This document shows positions 1-12,512 of a DNA stretch of 64,000 bases, in pieces. Below the pieces are notes generated by a model. It ran no database searches and was not told the origin of the DNA. It saw only the letters and a program-made list of their open reading frames with translations. Location of the stretch: the NCBI GenBank assembly GCA_036785705.1, contig JAWUZG010000051.1:14102501-14166500 (forward strand), given 5' to 3'. The DNA is from Acanthornis magna (lineage: Eukaryota > Chordata > Aves > Passeriformes > Acanthizidae). Positions within the stretch are counted from its first letter, which is position 1; each line of letters begins with the position of its first letter. The translations under genes were made by a program, and so were the position numbers.

Positions 1-3000
1 TCCACATCAGCCCCAGGTCCTATGTCCTGTATGCTGGGTCTCCATGTTTTTGTCTGCTCCTTCTTTATCCTGCATCAAGGGCAAAGACCAGAAAGTCCTT
101 TGAATGACTCAGATCCTGCACTATCCAAATGAGAAGGTCATCGTCCTTATGAGTGCAAAAGTTATGGGTAACATCCCCATAACTTAGCAAAGCTTTGGCC
201 TCATCCCTAGATAGGGGTGCTGGGTGTTGAAATTAAATTCCAGCCTCCTGGAGTCAGTAACTGCCATGCTTTTGCTTTCCTCACAAAGCAAACACCTATC
301 TTTATGGTCACAGGGAAACTGTGAAATGTGATTTTCATGTAACCAAAAGAGCCGAAAGTAGGAGGCGAAGAGTGCAGATGAAAGCAAGCCTGTACGACAT
401 TTCATAATTTTAAGATAAATCTTGTGACATGGAGACGTTCTGTGTTGTTATTTCTGAATGTTTGGGATTTCTGATCCTAGCTGTAACCACCCCCTAGCAT
501 CATCCCTCTCTTCTGATCTCACTCTGATCTTCGCAGAAGGAAACCTCCATTCTCTTTGTGCTATAGATCCACTTTCTTCCCTCTGTGCTCACTGTCCCAC
601 TTTAAAGCTGTAGAGCTGTATGGGCTCATTCTAGGTTGTTCCTTTCTTCACCACCACAGAATCCAAATAACTTGTCAAAACGCCGAAGATGTTTTTTTCA
701 CCAGTCCTTCTCCAGACATAGCAGTCACATCTCACGAGACGATTTTTCACAACTGTGTGTAACGGACTCCAAGACAAAAACACTGTAAGGACAAAGGAGG
801 CTGGAGTGATTCTCTTCGATACCAACATGATCCAGAAGGCTTTTAACTCTTTAGCTTGTACTGGGCTGATGCACACAGGGGTTACACCTAAAGTCAGCCC
901 AGTATCAGCTGCTTGAGGGTAACTGCACGGTAATTCTTCCTCTGGTCTGCTCTCACAGCCCTCAGGATTGTGCAGACCAGGAACTGCCTCCCAGACAGGC
1001 CTCTGGTTGTGATTCAAAAACTCCAGAAGAGAGAGGATCTTGCACTTCACTTGGTAGTTTGTTTCTGTGATTAATCACTCTCCAGCGACTGGCTCTTGTT
1101 ATTCTCTGCCAGAATATTTGGTAGACTTTTCTCCAGGAAAGGAGTGATACTGCAAGCAAGTCATGTCTCATTCTGCTTTTTGGTATATTAAACAGGTTGA
1201 CCTCTTTAAATTACTGAGATCTCCAGCCTTTGGATCACCTTTGATTCAAAGTTATTTTTAAAATATGGAGCATAAAGCACTGTACAGTTTTCCAGCATGA
1301 GATTTACTCAGACACAGAGAGAGGTTTAATCGTCTCTTCGCTTCCCATCCTCACTTCAGTATTTACACAGCCAGAGATCACTTCAGATCCATTGCTGCAG
1401 TCTGGACCACTGATTTTGTGTTCCGTTTTCTGCCTGTTATGATCCCCACATCTTTTTCAGAGCACCTCTTTTTGGGATTGGAACTTGTTCCCTGTAGACA
1501 CAAACATTTTTATCCTGTTCATGGCTGTACAATTTGCTCTCAACATTCTTATAAGAAGTTTCATGAGAATGACCACCTAAGAGAGGCAGGTCATTCTGTC
1601 CTGGTCCTATCCTCATTATTTTTAACACTCTAACAATATTTGTGCCCACAGTAAATTGTGTCAGAATGAACTATATCTGCTCACCAAGCACTGAATAAAA
1701 TGGTGAGTCATACCTGACCCGGGACTCATTCCTGGGCATCCACGTAAGAAACACTGCCACTCAATGGTGGGCTTCCAGGGATGACCTCCTTTGTGTTTGC
1801 AGGGCATTAAATGGAGTTAACCAGCTCACTTAACCTCCTGCTCTGTTAATGTTGCATAACATTTTTTTTTCTTATCATCTTGCTTTCGGAAATTAACACT
1901 TCCAGAAGCCTGGATAGATCTAAGCCATCACCTTTTCCAAACAAACCTGTAGTCACATCAAAGACTGACAAGAACAAAACAAGTTTATGCAGCAAGATCA
2001 GTTTCCTCCAAACCAGGCTGATTGGCATTAACTGGAGAATCTCATATCAGATCTTTGTTGCTTTGCCTAGAATTTTTCAGGTCTTATGTTTGCTCTTTAC
2101 AAATATTCGCAGGGCACAGTTCTCTTCCAGTCTTCTGGGATGTCTCTGATATTCCGAAGCTTATTAACCCCTTGTTTGGTGAGCAACAGGGAAAAGGAAA
2201 CTTTGGGTTCTACATGGACATTTTTCCTCTGTGTTCTGTACTTTCCACTACCATACCTTCAGCTGGGGTCTATTGATGGTACCCTTTCCACAGCTTGCCA
2301 CATCTGTGAGGAACACTTTCTTCTACAGTCTACATCACTGGGCTCCTCCACCACTCTGTAACATTGCATAGCTTTTTTACATAGCTTTTTGTTGTGTTTC
2401 TAACATAGCACAGCTTTCCCAACATTTTCTGCTTAATTCTTTTAGCCTGCTGGATGGACTGCTCTGACCTGTGGGGCTTTGCCCAGCAGCATGGCTACGG
2501 GCTCTGTTCCAGCACAGGCATTGGAAGCATCTCTTTCCTGTGTAAGGCTGCTTGTTTTCATACAATTTGTTGGAGCTTATTTACCTTTTAGACTCTGGTT
2601 ATTTTGTCAAATCCATGGCAACTAACAGACAGACAGACAGGGTTCTGCAGGTAGCAGGGCAACAACATGGGCCTCTCTCCCCTTAGGAAACAATGCTAAA
2701 AGCAGCAGCAGTGGCCTGCTTGGCCTCAGGACTCCTGGGTGTAAAAGATGTGTACGTGATCACTGCCAGACAGAAATAACAGCCAGGAACACCTGATTCC
2801 ATCTCTCCCCTCAAATTTCCATGTAATTTTACATTAGCTTTCCTTTAAAAAGGAAACCAAACAAGCCATTCCATTTATATCACGTAAGAGTGAGGTACAA
2901 GTGACATCGGTCCCTGAGCTCTCTGTTCCCATCATCTTGATGGCTTTCCTGACTCTCCCCACCACATTTCCCCAGGTTTCCTTGGTCCCTACAAAATCCT

Positions 3001-4400
3001 GCTCCTTGTCCTCTCTCATATTTCTGACTCCTTTTGCTGCCTTCTGTAGTTTTACTCTTCAGGGGGATTTTCAGTGTTTGCGTCATTTGGATTTTCACCC
3101 TTTAGCTGACCTTTCCCTGGTTGAAATTTCTCCTCTGTTTTGTGCTTCCCAATTATACTAAACACATTCGTCAGGATTTGAAAAGGTCAGAGAGAGCCTG
3201 TGTGCCTGATGTAGCCCCTTCCAGAGCTTTCTACCCTCTGCTACTCCCAGGTGAGAAAGCAGGAAAAGAAGCATGGAGAGCAAGACAAGCTGAACACCGA
3301 CTTGTGCTGCTCCACCATGTCTGTACGGGGGGTTTTTTTGGGATGAGAAGTGTGAGGGATCACTGAGCAAGGTTTGCGCAGATGATTTGTACAAGTTCTG
3401 TGAGAGCTAGAGATGAAAAGGCTGGAGAATGTGACAGGAGCCTGGATAATCTCTGACATAAAGCCCCATGTACATGAAGGGGACAAAACCGGGGGGTTGC
3501 TGTATGCATGCCTGGTGACACACAACAGTGCAGCATCTCACACAAACCTTGGCTGTGACACTGCCACCAGCAATGCCGTCGCAGTAAGCCTTAACACAAC
3601 CACATCCCCATGCTGATACATCCAAATACACACCGACATCGCTCTGAAACATGTGAAAAACCTGTTGACTCTCGCAAACATGCTCACAAATACACATGCA
3701 AGAGTCAAACATCCTGGCATGGGAAAGCTTGGAGCAGCCTGGTTCATTAGCACAGGAGCTCACAGGAGGCCTGGCGAAGAACAACAGACTCAGCCCCTTC
3801 AGATATCTGTCCAAAGTTGGCACAACCTGTTCTGGGCATCCTGCCGTGCTCAGGTTTGGTACTGTGTGTCCATTTGTCACCTGCATCCATCCCTGATGCA
3901 GTGGCAGTTTGCTTTACAGCTCAGAGCTGTCTCTACTATTTCTTTCTGGTTTTTTTTGTTTTTTTTTTTTTTCCCAGGGTCAGCCACAGTCTTTCCTCAT
4001 CGCTTTATGATGAAAAGTTTGATTGTTTTTAAGGATCTGAGGAAATTACTTTCTTGCTTCCTCATATTTCAGGCCCTGGAGTGGAAACTGTCTCTCTGTC
4101 ATTGACTTTCTTCTCTCGCCCGTTGGTTGTTCAGCTGCTCCCTTCTGATTTGGTCTGTGCTTTCTGTTTGGTTCTTGATGGTGGAGGGAGATGTTCCCTG
4201 TGAAACACTCGGCCCCTCAAAGGCACATCAGCTTATTTCTTTAATTTTGCTGTCACATCCCTACCATTTCCAGACGCATCCCATCGATCCCTGGCAGAAA
4301 CGCGCTGCGGGACACGCTCAGAAGACCTGGGTGATCGCTCAACGGGTAAAACACACCTTGGACGGATCCCCCTCCTCCCCCCCCTTCCCCATTGCTCCTA
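1..4400. other. Upstream flank with no recognised gene
   Basis: I see no exon, RNA gene or intact mobile element here. Open frames are short, lack family resemblance and are not joined by plausible splice sites. The stretch holds a T-rich tract at about 3951-3974 and a possible ancient LINE scrap near 2040-2180. In mammals the gene next to PIANP on this side is COPS7A in the opposite orientation; nothing here looks like it, so if present it lies outside the window. Confidence 0.5.
2040..2180 (-). mobile_element. Possible ancient LINE (CR1/L3-like) scrap, antisense
   Basis: The + strand text around 'cttccagtcttctgggatgtc' (about 2128-2148), with the AT-rich sequence before it, resembles the antisense of the reverse-transcriptase region of old amniote CR1-like LINEs. 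The resemblance is short and made from memory, so this is a weak call. Confidence 0.3.
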
Positions 4401-4768
4401 CCTCACCCGTGTGTCCCACAGGCTCTGCCCGTGAGGCTTGACCGAACCCCGCCGCCTGCCCCGCCGGGGGTGCGCCTCGCCGGGGCCGCCCGTCTGCCAC
4501 CCCCGCCCGGTACCGCGGTGGCCACGGGGGCCCGGGGGGCCGAAGCCCGGGGATGATGGATGCGCGGACGGGGGGCGGGACCGGGGGGTGGCATCTCCCC
4601 GAGGGCACTGCTGCGAGGCGGAAAGGCGAGGGGCGGCGGGGGTGAGCCCCGGGGGGCGGCCCGGGGGAGGGGGATCCCGGGGGGCCTCCGCCCCCAAGGA
4701 CGGACCCGTCCGGGGGTGGCATTCGCCGGAGCGAGCTGGAGCGACGGGTCCCTTGGAGACACCTCTCT

Positions 4769-4778
4769 CCATGGCAAC
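4769..4778. promoter_or_regulatory. Candidate RFX (X-box) half-site
   Basis: CCATGGCAAC matches the conserved half of an RFX X-box. The partner half is weak. It lies inside the PIANP CpG island, and the match is by motif only. Confidence 0.25.
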
Positions 4779-4822
4779 CTAATCGCTTCCTGTGAAGATC
4801 CCGAAATAACCGACGAGACGGG

Positions 4823-4863
4823 GGAGCGGAGCCGAGCGGAGCCGAGCGGAGCGGAGCGGAGCC
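4823..4863. repeat. GAGCGGAGCC short tandem repeat in promoter
   Basis: About four imperfect copies of GAGCGGAGCC/GAGCG units lie head to tail inside the PIANP CpG island. Confidence 0.7.
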
Positions 4864-5122
4864 GTGCGGGCAGCGGGAGGCGGCGGGGGGCAGGTCCGGC
4901 GGGCGGCGGGCGCGGGGCTGCGGGAGCGCGGCGCGGGCGGGCAGGGAGCGGGAGGAGCCTTCGCGCCCGGCCGCCGGGGCAGGGGGCTCCGGGCCGGGGG
5001 GACGCGCTGCCCCCGCCCGGCCGCTGCCCTCGCCCGGCCGCCCCGGCGCCCCCCGCGGGCTGCAGCGGGGGCCACGGTGCCGGGCGCGCCCGTGCCAGCA
5101 GCCATGGGGTTAACGGGAGGCA

Positions 5123-5160
5123 GCGAGCGAGAGAGACAGAGACAGAGAGAGAGAAAGAGG
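5123..5160. repeat. Polypurine (GA-rich) tract
   Basis: This is a run of GA/GACA/GAAA purine-rich units on the + strand in the PIANP 5' exon. Confidence 0.8.
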
Positions 5161-5242
5161 GGCTGGACCAGTCCTCGGCAGCTGTTTATTTCAAGGCATC
5201 TCTCGCTCCCTCTCCCTCAGCCAAGGCTCAGCCTCAGCAAAC

Positions 5243-5288
5243 CTTCCTCCTCCTCCTCCTCCTCTTCCTCCTTCTCCTCCTCCTCTCC
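5243..5288. repeat. (TCC)n microsatellite
   Basis: Interrupted TCC repeats lie in the PIANP 5' exon. They are not translated if the exon assignment is right. Confidence 0.85.
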
Positions 5289-6711
5289 TTTCTTCGTCCT
5301 GGCCATGAGAGGCACGGGCAGCAGCAGCTGTGCTCCCCCAGCCCCCTGCTCCGCCGCCCCGGCTGCGCCCCACTCGTCTCCCCGTAAGGTAAGTTCATCC
5401 TCTCGGCCCGGGCTTGGGGGACAGAGTGGGGACGGGGCTGCAGGGGCGGAGGGGAGGGAGGCTGCATGCCCGTCTCCAAGTCATCTCTCCCCGTCTCCTT
5501 CCCTGTGTCCTTTCTCCCCCTTTTTCTTTTCCCTTTCCCCATCTAGGTGCTCTGTCTCCTTCTAGCCGACTGTCTCCTTCCTCCCCCCTCTTTTTCCTCC
5601 TCTTTTAGTCGGGGGCAGGGGATGCCTGAGGGGCCAGGAGGGAGGGGGCACAGCCGAGGGATCGTTGCCTCTTGCCCTCCAGCTCCGGGCTCCATCACAG
5701 ACCTGTTGTGCTGGAGCACTGGAGCCTGCACTGAGGAAGGCGACTTCAGCCAAATTGGCGCAGCTGGAGAAAGGAAACAGAGGGGTCAGTCCCACCTCCT
5801 GCCTGGCCAAGGGTGCACCATGCAAGAGAGAGCAATTCAGATGTGGAGACTCAGCACTTGAAGCACTTGGATGCCCGGGAACAGTAGGAAACTGGGAGGC
5901 AGAAGATTGTCAGACTCATGACATGTATTGCAGGCAGGCACTAGATGGCAGGGGACCGGCATCCTAGAGTGCTGCTTGGAATGGGGCCACACTCACAGTT
6001 CCCAAATGCAGGGAGACTTAAGCTCAGAGGACCATTGATGGGCTTCACACGCCCATTGCCTTGCTATGAAAATGTCCAAATGCAGCACCACCCTTCCAGC
6101 CCTGCATTCTGCCCCAGCCTAGGATTGCCATACCCAGCCCGTAAGTGCTCACCCTGGTAGCCTGACACGGGAATTCCCATCGGCAAGTCGCTGAACGCTG
6201 CAGGACCCGCACTGACTCAGGGCGAGCAGTGTCAGCCCCTCCGCGATCCTGCTGGATCCTCCCGCGTGCTGCCACCAACCCTCTCAGCCTCAGACATCAG
6301 GTAGAGCAGCCTGACGTGAGGCACTGCATTCCAACTGCCAGCCCCCAAATTTAGCCGGCTTTGGGAGGTGTTGCCCCCAGCCCCACGCATAGCGGGAACT
6401 CTTCCCGGATGGGCTTGGCATCTCCCACCCCAGGGTACTAGCATTTGGATTCACAGTCCCAGCTGCCAAAACTCCTCCGAGTGCAGCAGAATTGTCTCCC
6501 TGGGTCATCTGCTCCACGATTCCTCCCTTCCCCTGTCCCCACCCAGCCGAATACAGCAGGCGTATATAACCCCTTTTCACCAACACCAGGGTTCATGCTT
6601 CCTGCTGCCAAACCAGTAATGACTGCATCTCTGCCTCTTGGACCATGAACTCTGGGGTGTTCATGGCCCCTGAGAAAAATACAGGTGTGGTGTGTCCAGG
6701 GCACCACAGTT

Positions 6712-6725
6712 GGGGGGGGGGGGGG
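6712..6725. repeat. G14 homopolymer
   Basis: Fourteen consecutive G on the + strand, inside PIANP intron 1. Confidence 0.9.
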
Positions 6726-7217
6726 TGGTGCGGTCTCGCTGCCAGTGCCTGAACTCGCTCTGCTCAGTGCTTGGAGATAACTGCTTGGTTCCGTGGTCCC
6801 AGATCACAGTCTCATATCAGTAGCTGTCACCATAGCCCTTAATGCTGGCTGGGAGTTTAAAAAATGACAGCCAACCTAGCATTCCTCCTCTGTGAGGAGG
6901 GCTGGGTCCTCCTCAGGTTTGTTTTGATTTTTTTCATCACTATTTCGAGTGGAATTGTTGCAGTGGGGGAGCTGGGCGAAGCAAGGATTTGCATGAAGCT
7001 CTCGGTGCTGCGGGGTTGCTAATGGCGAGCGTTATTTCAGCCAGCAGTAAGTTTCATAATCTTGGCCCAGCTCTTGTGAATGTTCCGTTTTTCAGGGTCA
7101 TGAGCCTCTTTACCCTTCTTCCATCCCTTCCCCCTCTCCCCAAACTGGTTGGCAATTTCATTGTTCCAGTGGAATATATCCGTCATGTGAGGTCATCGCT
7201 GCATAAGGAGAGGTGAT

Positions 7218-7445
7218 TGATTGCTTAGGTCACTGGGGCCTGTCCCATGCTGGGCTTTGAATGCTGGTCTGGAGACCTTGAACCAGACTCTGTGCTCAAA
7301 GGCAAGGCGATGTGGGGTGCAGAGGGGCACGGTGATGCATTCCCAGCAGCTTGAGTTGCCGAGCAAACAGACTGCTGCATTCTGAACTAGCTGGAGCGCT
7401 CTGAGAGCAGACAGCTTCATTCCTAGAGGCACAGTATCACAGCAG
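7218..7445 (-). mobile_element. Ancient LINE fragment (L2/CR1 clade), antisense
   Basis: The text around 'gaccttgaaccagactctg' and 'tgctgcattctgaactagct' followed by 'cacagtatcacagcagtcaa' resembles the antisense of an old amniote LINE. The match to the family is from memory, and the copy is badly decayed. Confidence 0.4.
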
Positions 7446-7639
7446 TCAAGCTCTAGATGTTACAAAAATACAGATAGATCATCATCTGCCAGCTGAGCCA
7501 GACAGAATCGGGTGCAACTCTTCTCCCATCCCCGGATGGAAGGAGACTCTACCCGCTCCTCACTGACACGGCTTGTGTGCGCTTGGCTTCATCCAACTGC
7601 TCTCCAGTCAGAGCTGATCTCGGCTAGGCATCCCGAGCT

Positions 7640-7860
7640 GTGAGATTCTCAGATTTTAAGGCCAGAGGGACCATTTTGATCATCGAGACTGACCTACAGC
7701 AGAGCACAGGCCAGAGAATTTCACCGATTTAATTTCCTGCGCCAAGCCCATAACTTCTGATTGAACTGTAGCATCTCTTTTAGGAATACAGCCAGGCAAA
7801 GGCTGCAGGCATAGGGAACACACCACCTGCCTAGGTGAATTGTGCTGGTGTGTGACCCTC
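7640..7860 (-). mobile_element. Ancient CR1 LINE 3' fragment, antisense
   Basis: The + strand reads 'ggccagagggaccatttt', 'gatcatcgagactgacct' and 'aggccagagaatttcacc'. This is the antisense form of the 3' untranslated end of old amniote CR1 elements, so the element lies on the minus strand. It is strongly diverged, and the outer limits are approximate. Confidence 0.55.
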
Positions 7861-10800
7861 TTTATTAATAGTATTGTTCCTCATTTGAATTTGTCAAACT
7901 TCAGCATTTTGTAACAGAAGGTTACAGATTGCATTTGATGCGAGGGAGCTATAGCACACGGCTGGCACCTTAGTTCTTTTATTCCTGTGATGCCTTTTTT
8001 ATTTGGATAGGATTTATATATGGCATTAAGGTATACAAGAATCCTGAACATGGAGAAGGAGTTATCGTAAGCGAATCCTAGGGCTTTCCTGGGGCACAGT
8101 AGCATCTGAACTCCAGAGCTCAGGGTGTCACATTCGGGGTTTAGTCTGAGCTCCCTGCTCTGAGTAGGAGTGCAGCAGGCTTTGCTCCTAGCCATTAGGT
8201 AGGATGTAAGTTCCCAGCACCCCTTGGTGAACTGCTATATATGCTTTGGGGCATGGCTACTGAGATCCGCTCTCTCATGTCCCAGCAGCTGCGGGTCCAT
8301 GCTGCGGGAGACTTACAAAGAGGGAGAAAGCACAGATGGGTGTGGGGAACAGCAGCAGGATTCATGCTTCTATCCTGCAAATGCAATGAGAGCAGCCCCT
8401 AACAGATTAGCCCCAGTCTGGACTGATGGTGGGGTCCATATGCAGTAGCAAAGAACAGTGTAATTCTTACTCACTGCTTTCAAGCACCAAGATTCACAAA
8501 CTGAGCTCAATGAAGTGCCCTGGGGAAATAGCTTTGTCATTCACATTCTGTCATCTGTGCATCACAGGACTGGAACGCTGAGATGAAGGCTCTGTACCTA
8601 GAGTGAAAGTATACAGGTTCCTGTTCAGACTCTGGGAGTAGCCCTGTCCAGTTTTACTGCCATTAGACCTGGGAAACACATACAAAAGCAGGAGCCTTGC
8701 CATGAGCTACTGGTGCAGAAATCCAGTCTCTCTGCTCTGGCACACAAAGGCTTCCTGAATGGTATAAGGTGGGATTTATATACCCTGGTAGTAAGAGCAT
8801 TGGCATCCCCTCCTCCGCTCTGAAGATCTACCAGTTTATTCAGGATCCACACTGGGAGCTGCATCCAGGGCCAAACGAAGGGCATGTGTTACGCCTGCCC
8901 TCCAATGCAGCAGGGTCTGTGCCCAGGACACAATCCCACTGCCGGTGGCTGACCGCAGAGTGCCCCAGACGTGCTTTGTCTGCTAGTTTCTCAATAATCC
9001 ACAGGGACATCTACGCTCCATTTCAAACATAAACCCTCCAAGCACAGCAGATTCCAGCCTGCACTGGCTGGTATTTTCACCTGAACCCTTCCTTTGCTCC
9101 CACACCTTCCATGCTATGGGAGACAATTCTGTCCTGCTCCTAGCTGCTCCACAATAAGTCCTGGGTGTGCCAGTGCAGGACACATTCTCAGTCTCTGGCC
9201 ACGACCTGATTAGCAAACCAGAATGTGTTGACAGAGACCAACTGACTTTGCTTCATTCCTGCACTCATCTGGAGCCACCTTTGGGGTGGGGGCACCGGGA
9301 GTCACTAGGTCTTCACTGTAGGCAGCAGAACCCATGCACAGCAGTGTCTCCAGTCTGAGGCTTGCACCCCCTGGGCTGTCACCTCCTCAGCATCATGTGC
9401 ACATGAGGCTGTCAGTGCTGGGGCTCACCCCTCCTCGGCTCATTCCAGACATTGCCTGCTCCACAGGGCTGAAATTCAGATAACCATGTGTGGAAGCCAT
9501 CCAGGATTTGGCTCTGCAGGGTTTCTTATTTCCAGGCTTTAGACCCTGGAAGTCCATAGTCTGGGGGTGTCATTGCCAGAGCTCACCATCTCAGCTGAGA
9601 AGAACAGCGATGTCTCCATTCTGAGACCTCCCAACAAGTGAGGAGAGCGCAGTGACCCCAGCATTCCTACACCCAAGCACATTTCTGTGGGTAGAGCCAT
9701 TGCTGTTAGGAGGAGTGCTAGAGGTAACACATGCACCCCTATGGTACCACACTTCGCTGTGGCACTGGCACTGAGGTCTACCTGCACCTGGAGAAGGTTG
9801 CCCCTGCTGGGATGGCACAGCCCAGACCCACAATTCCTGCTTCCCGATGCAAAACAGCCCCCAACCCCCAAAGACTTGAGCTGTGACTGAGTGTGCCATG
9901 CCACAAGCAGAGCAGGCTCTTCATCCCAGGGAACTACAGTCCCATGGTGAGTTCCAGGCACGGCCCCAGGCACTCCAGACCACCTTGAAAGCTCTCCTGC
10001 AACTTGTGTGCCCTCTAGCCTGGGGATTCACACAAGGAGGTCCTCCATGCTTGGAATTCCCTCCCTTTCAAAGTCCAAAATAAATTCTGTCATGGATTTG
10101 TGTTGCCAGACATGATCTTCCACAGCATCGTGATCATAATCCAGATGGCCAAGATCTCGCCAGTCTCTGGCTTCAGAAGAAACTTGCTCCATTCTGCTGC
10201 CTCTCTGCAGAGCTGCATTTTAATACTGAGTCCCCTCCAAGGCTTAGAGGTTCAGGAGCAAAGTACAAAGAAATGCTGAGAATAGCTGCTCTTTTCTCCT
10301 CATCTTCATCTCAGGATCCCTCCAGAGACTGATCTTGCCCCGGAGGGAGGGGCAGGGCACATTAGCCAACAATTTTTTTTTTTTTTCTGTGAACTTTGTT
10401 TAAATATTTAACAGAAGGAAACTAAAAATATCCCCAGTTAATGCAGCAGGAGCTAGACAGCTACTTAGTCTTGGGTGCCCTTCCTTCTGGCCCCTCTCCT
10501 CAGGTGTACATCACAGCAAGCACCGGGCTCTTCCCTCAGGAAGAGGAAGCCTCCCACCCAGGAGGGGCTGCAGTTTTAGTTCAGGGCATGGGGTGAGCAG
10601 GGGCAGATGGCAGTAACCCCTTGGAAGCCAGGAAGTGCAGCACAGCTGGCTCAGGGCTGGAGGGGCAGGGCTGGCCTCTGCATTGACTCCCGCAGCCGAG
10701 CATCCCTATTTCTCCATCCTGGCAGCCACAGGAGGGCATGACCAGGGCTTGTCGACATTCATGCTTTCCCCTTCACGATGAAGGAGCAGGCTGAGCATCT

Positions 10801-11910
10801 CGCAAGATTTTTTTTGTCCTGTGTGTGCGTGCGGTTGCGGAGAGGATCCGGGGTCAGGCACATAAGAGCTCACCGGGAAGGGCCAGCACCACACTGTGCC
10901 CAGCCAAGGGAAGGGGCAGCAGCATCAAGGGCAGCTGTGCTGCCACCGGGCTGGTGCCGGGGGGTGCTGTGCGGCCGGGGCAGGAATCCTGCTGAGGGGA
11001 CCTGACCTCACTCCGTGTGTTTGTTGCTCAGCCGTGGGAGGTGGGAGAGAAAAGAGAGGCATGGGACAGTGCAGAGGACATTAAGACAAGGAGTGTGGGA
11101 AGGTAATTGCATGTTAGCTAAGAGGAAAGTAAATACTAAATATTTGATAGCCATAATTTTTTCTCTTAAATTCTTTAGTGAGGCTGGACTTTTCTCGCTG
11201 ATTCACTCTTTCTCAGTTGTCTTGGTTCATCACTCTCGTGCTTCCCCTCTTGCTCCCTCACTCTGGCACACAATGAAGAGGCTCTTTTTTAATAAATGGA
11301 TTGCACGCTCTACACTATAAATAAACACAGGAATTAAGATTCCAACTTGTTCCAGTGATAAGCAAACAAAGATGCCGAATCCCCCTCTCGGCCCTCAGAC
11401 AGGAGAGTCCCTGGGGAAGCTGCACATGTTCCTGGGCACGTGTGCTCCAGAGATCGCTCCTCGCTTTTGTGAGCATATGCTATCGCATGTGCTTCTGTAT
11501 GGAGTTGGCATCGGGGCGGGGGATGACGATGCACCTCCGTGCATGGGGGGCATGGCAGCGGGAGAGTGTGTGTGCATGGACTCCCCTTATCCTGCCTGCT
11601 GGGACCGGGAACTTGCCTGGAGTGGCACACGCTGCCTGCAAGGAGAGAGCCATCACTCCTGCACGAGGGGACACTGACACCCCTCCCTTTTGGTTCCCAG
11701 TGAAGAAGATGAGACAAGATCCTGACTGAGCAAAGACACTGTTGCATCTGAGATGGAGCCCAGTGCCTGGTAGGTTCGCAGCTTCCCACATTGGCAGGTG
11801 AGGCGGGAAGAAAACAGGAGTGTGGGTGGTGGGCTGCCCCCGGCTGCTTGGCCTTTCGACGGGAGGGACATTTCAGATCAGGCTCTCTTCTTCTTCTCCC
11901 CACCCCACAG

Positions 11911-12512
11911 CAGGATGCCTTCACTCCTCTCTCGAATCCACTCCCTGCAGCTGTGGCATCTCCTCCTCGTCGTCTTGGCCGTCCCTCCTCCTGGCACATG
12001 GTCTCTTCGCTCTCGGGGCCCGGCGGCCGCTCGGCCTCTTTGCACCCGCCGGAGCCCCTCGGCCCCGCGGTCCATTTGCATCTGGGAAAGGACCTCGCAG
12101 TCAGAGCGGGATTCCCGCTCGGATTCCCGCTCGGATTCCCGCTCGGATTCCCGCTCGGCCCTGCCACGCCAGCGTGCCCTGCCCGTGCGGGGAGCAGAGC
12201 TGCGGCACGTGGTGCGGCTGAGGCGCCAGGCCGCGGGGGCCCGGCCCGCCACCCCCTCCGGCTTTGAGGATGGCATGCCCTCCTCCCAGTACCCCTGGGC
12301 CATCGTCTGGGGTCCCACGGTGTCGGATGAGGATGGAGGGGACACAAACTCAGCCAACCCAGGCTTCCCACCGCTGGGATACACCTTTGTGTCGCCACAC
12401 GGGATGGCGACGGCGCAGCCCAACTCCCACTCGCTCCTGCACAACGCGGGGCTCAACCTGCGCGAGACGCCGGCCACCCTGCGGCCCTTCTTGTTCGGGC
12501 CCCGGGGGGAAG
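11911..12512 (+). CDS. PIANP: PIANP coding exon 1 (signal peptide and ectodomain)
   Basis: The acceptor is ccaccccacag at 11910 and the donor is gaag|gtaaat after 12512. The first four bases are 5'UTR and coding begins at 11915. It encodes residues 1-199 and the first base of codon 200: signal peptide, Arg/Ser repeat, RLRR site and ectodomain. It ends in phase 1. Confidence 0.92.

Larger units (their letters stand above)
4430..5110 (+). promoter_or_regulatory. CpG-island promoter of PIANP
   Basis: This block is extremely rich in G, C and CpG compared with the flanks. It leads into an exon-like segment with a perfect AAG|GTAAGT donor at 5388/5389, which points toward the PIANP coding exons. 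It contains a GAGCGGAGCC-type repeat at about 4823-4863 and a CCATGGCAAC half-site of the RFX X-box type at about 4769-4778. No TATA box is evident, as is usual for CpG-island promoters. The start site cannot be placed from sequence alone. Confidence 0.6.
4800..5388 (+). other. PIANP 5' untranslated exon (start approximate)
   Basis: A GC-rich segment ends at a consensus donor (cccgtaag|gtaagttc, exon end 5388). The coding part of PIANP begins shortly after an acceptor at 11910, so a non-coding first exon is needed upstream and this is the only good candidate. The segment includes a polypurine tract at 5123-5160 and a TCC-repeat tract at 5243-5288. Long open frames here reflect GC-rich composition rather than coding. 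The 5' boundary is a guess. Confidence 0.5.
5389..11910 (+). other. PIANP intron 1
   Basis: This is about 6.5 kb between the donor at 5388/5389 and the acceptor (ccccacag) at 11910. It contains a 14-base G run (6712-6725), two old LINE fragments (about 7218-7445 and 7640-7860) and a T14 run (10373-10386). I see no further coding exon. Further 5'UTR exons could be hidden here, since non-coding exons cannot be recognised from sequence alone. Confidence 0.5.

Noticed and set aside
4560..5387. A 275-codon open frame in the CpG island upstream of PIANP
   Set aside because: Its composition is Arg/Gly/Ala/Pro and low-complexity Ser/Leu runs set by GC bias and the TCC repeat. It has no domain, and overlapping frames are equally open.
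10881..10901. A possible REST/RE1 site (CCAGCACCAC) upstream of neuronal PIANP
   Set aside because: Only the left half fits; the right half of the RE1 consensus is absent.
11334..12398. A 354-codon minus-strand open frame over the PIANP exon
   Set aside because: It is the antisense shadow of the PIANP coding exon and GC-rich flank. It has no recognisable domain, and the opposite strand has full family support.
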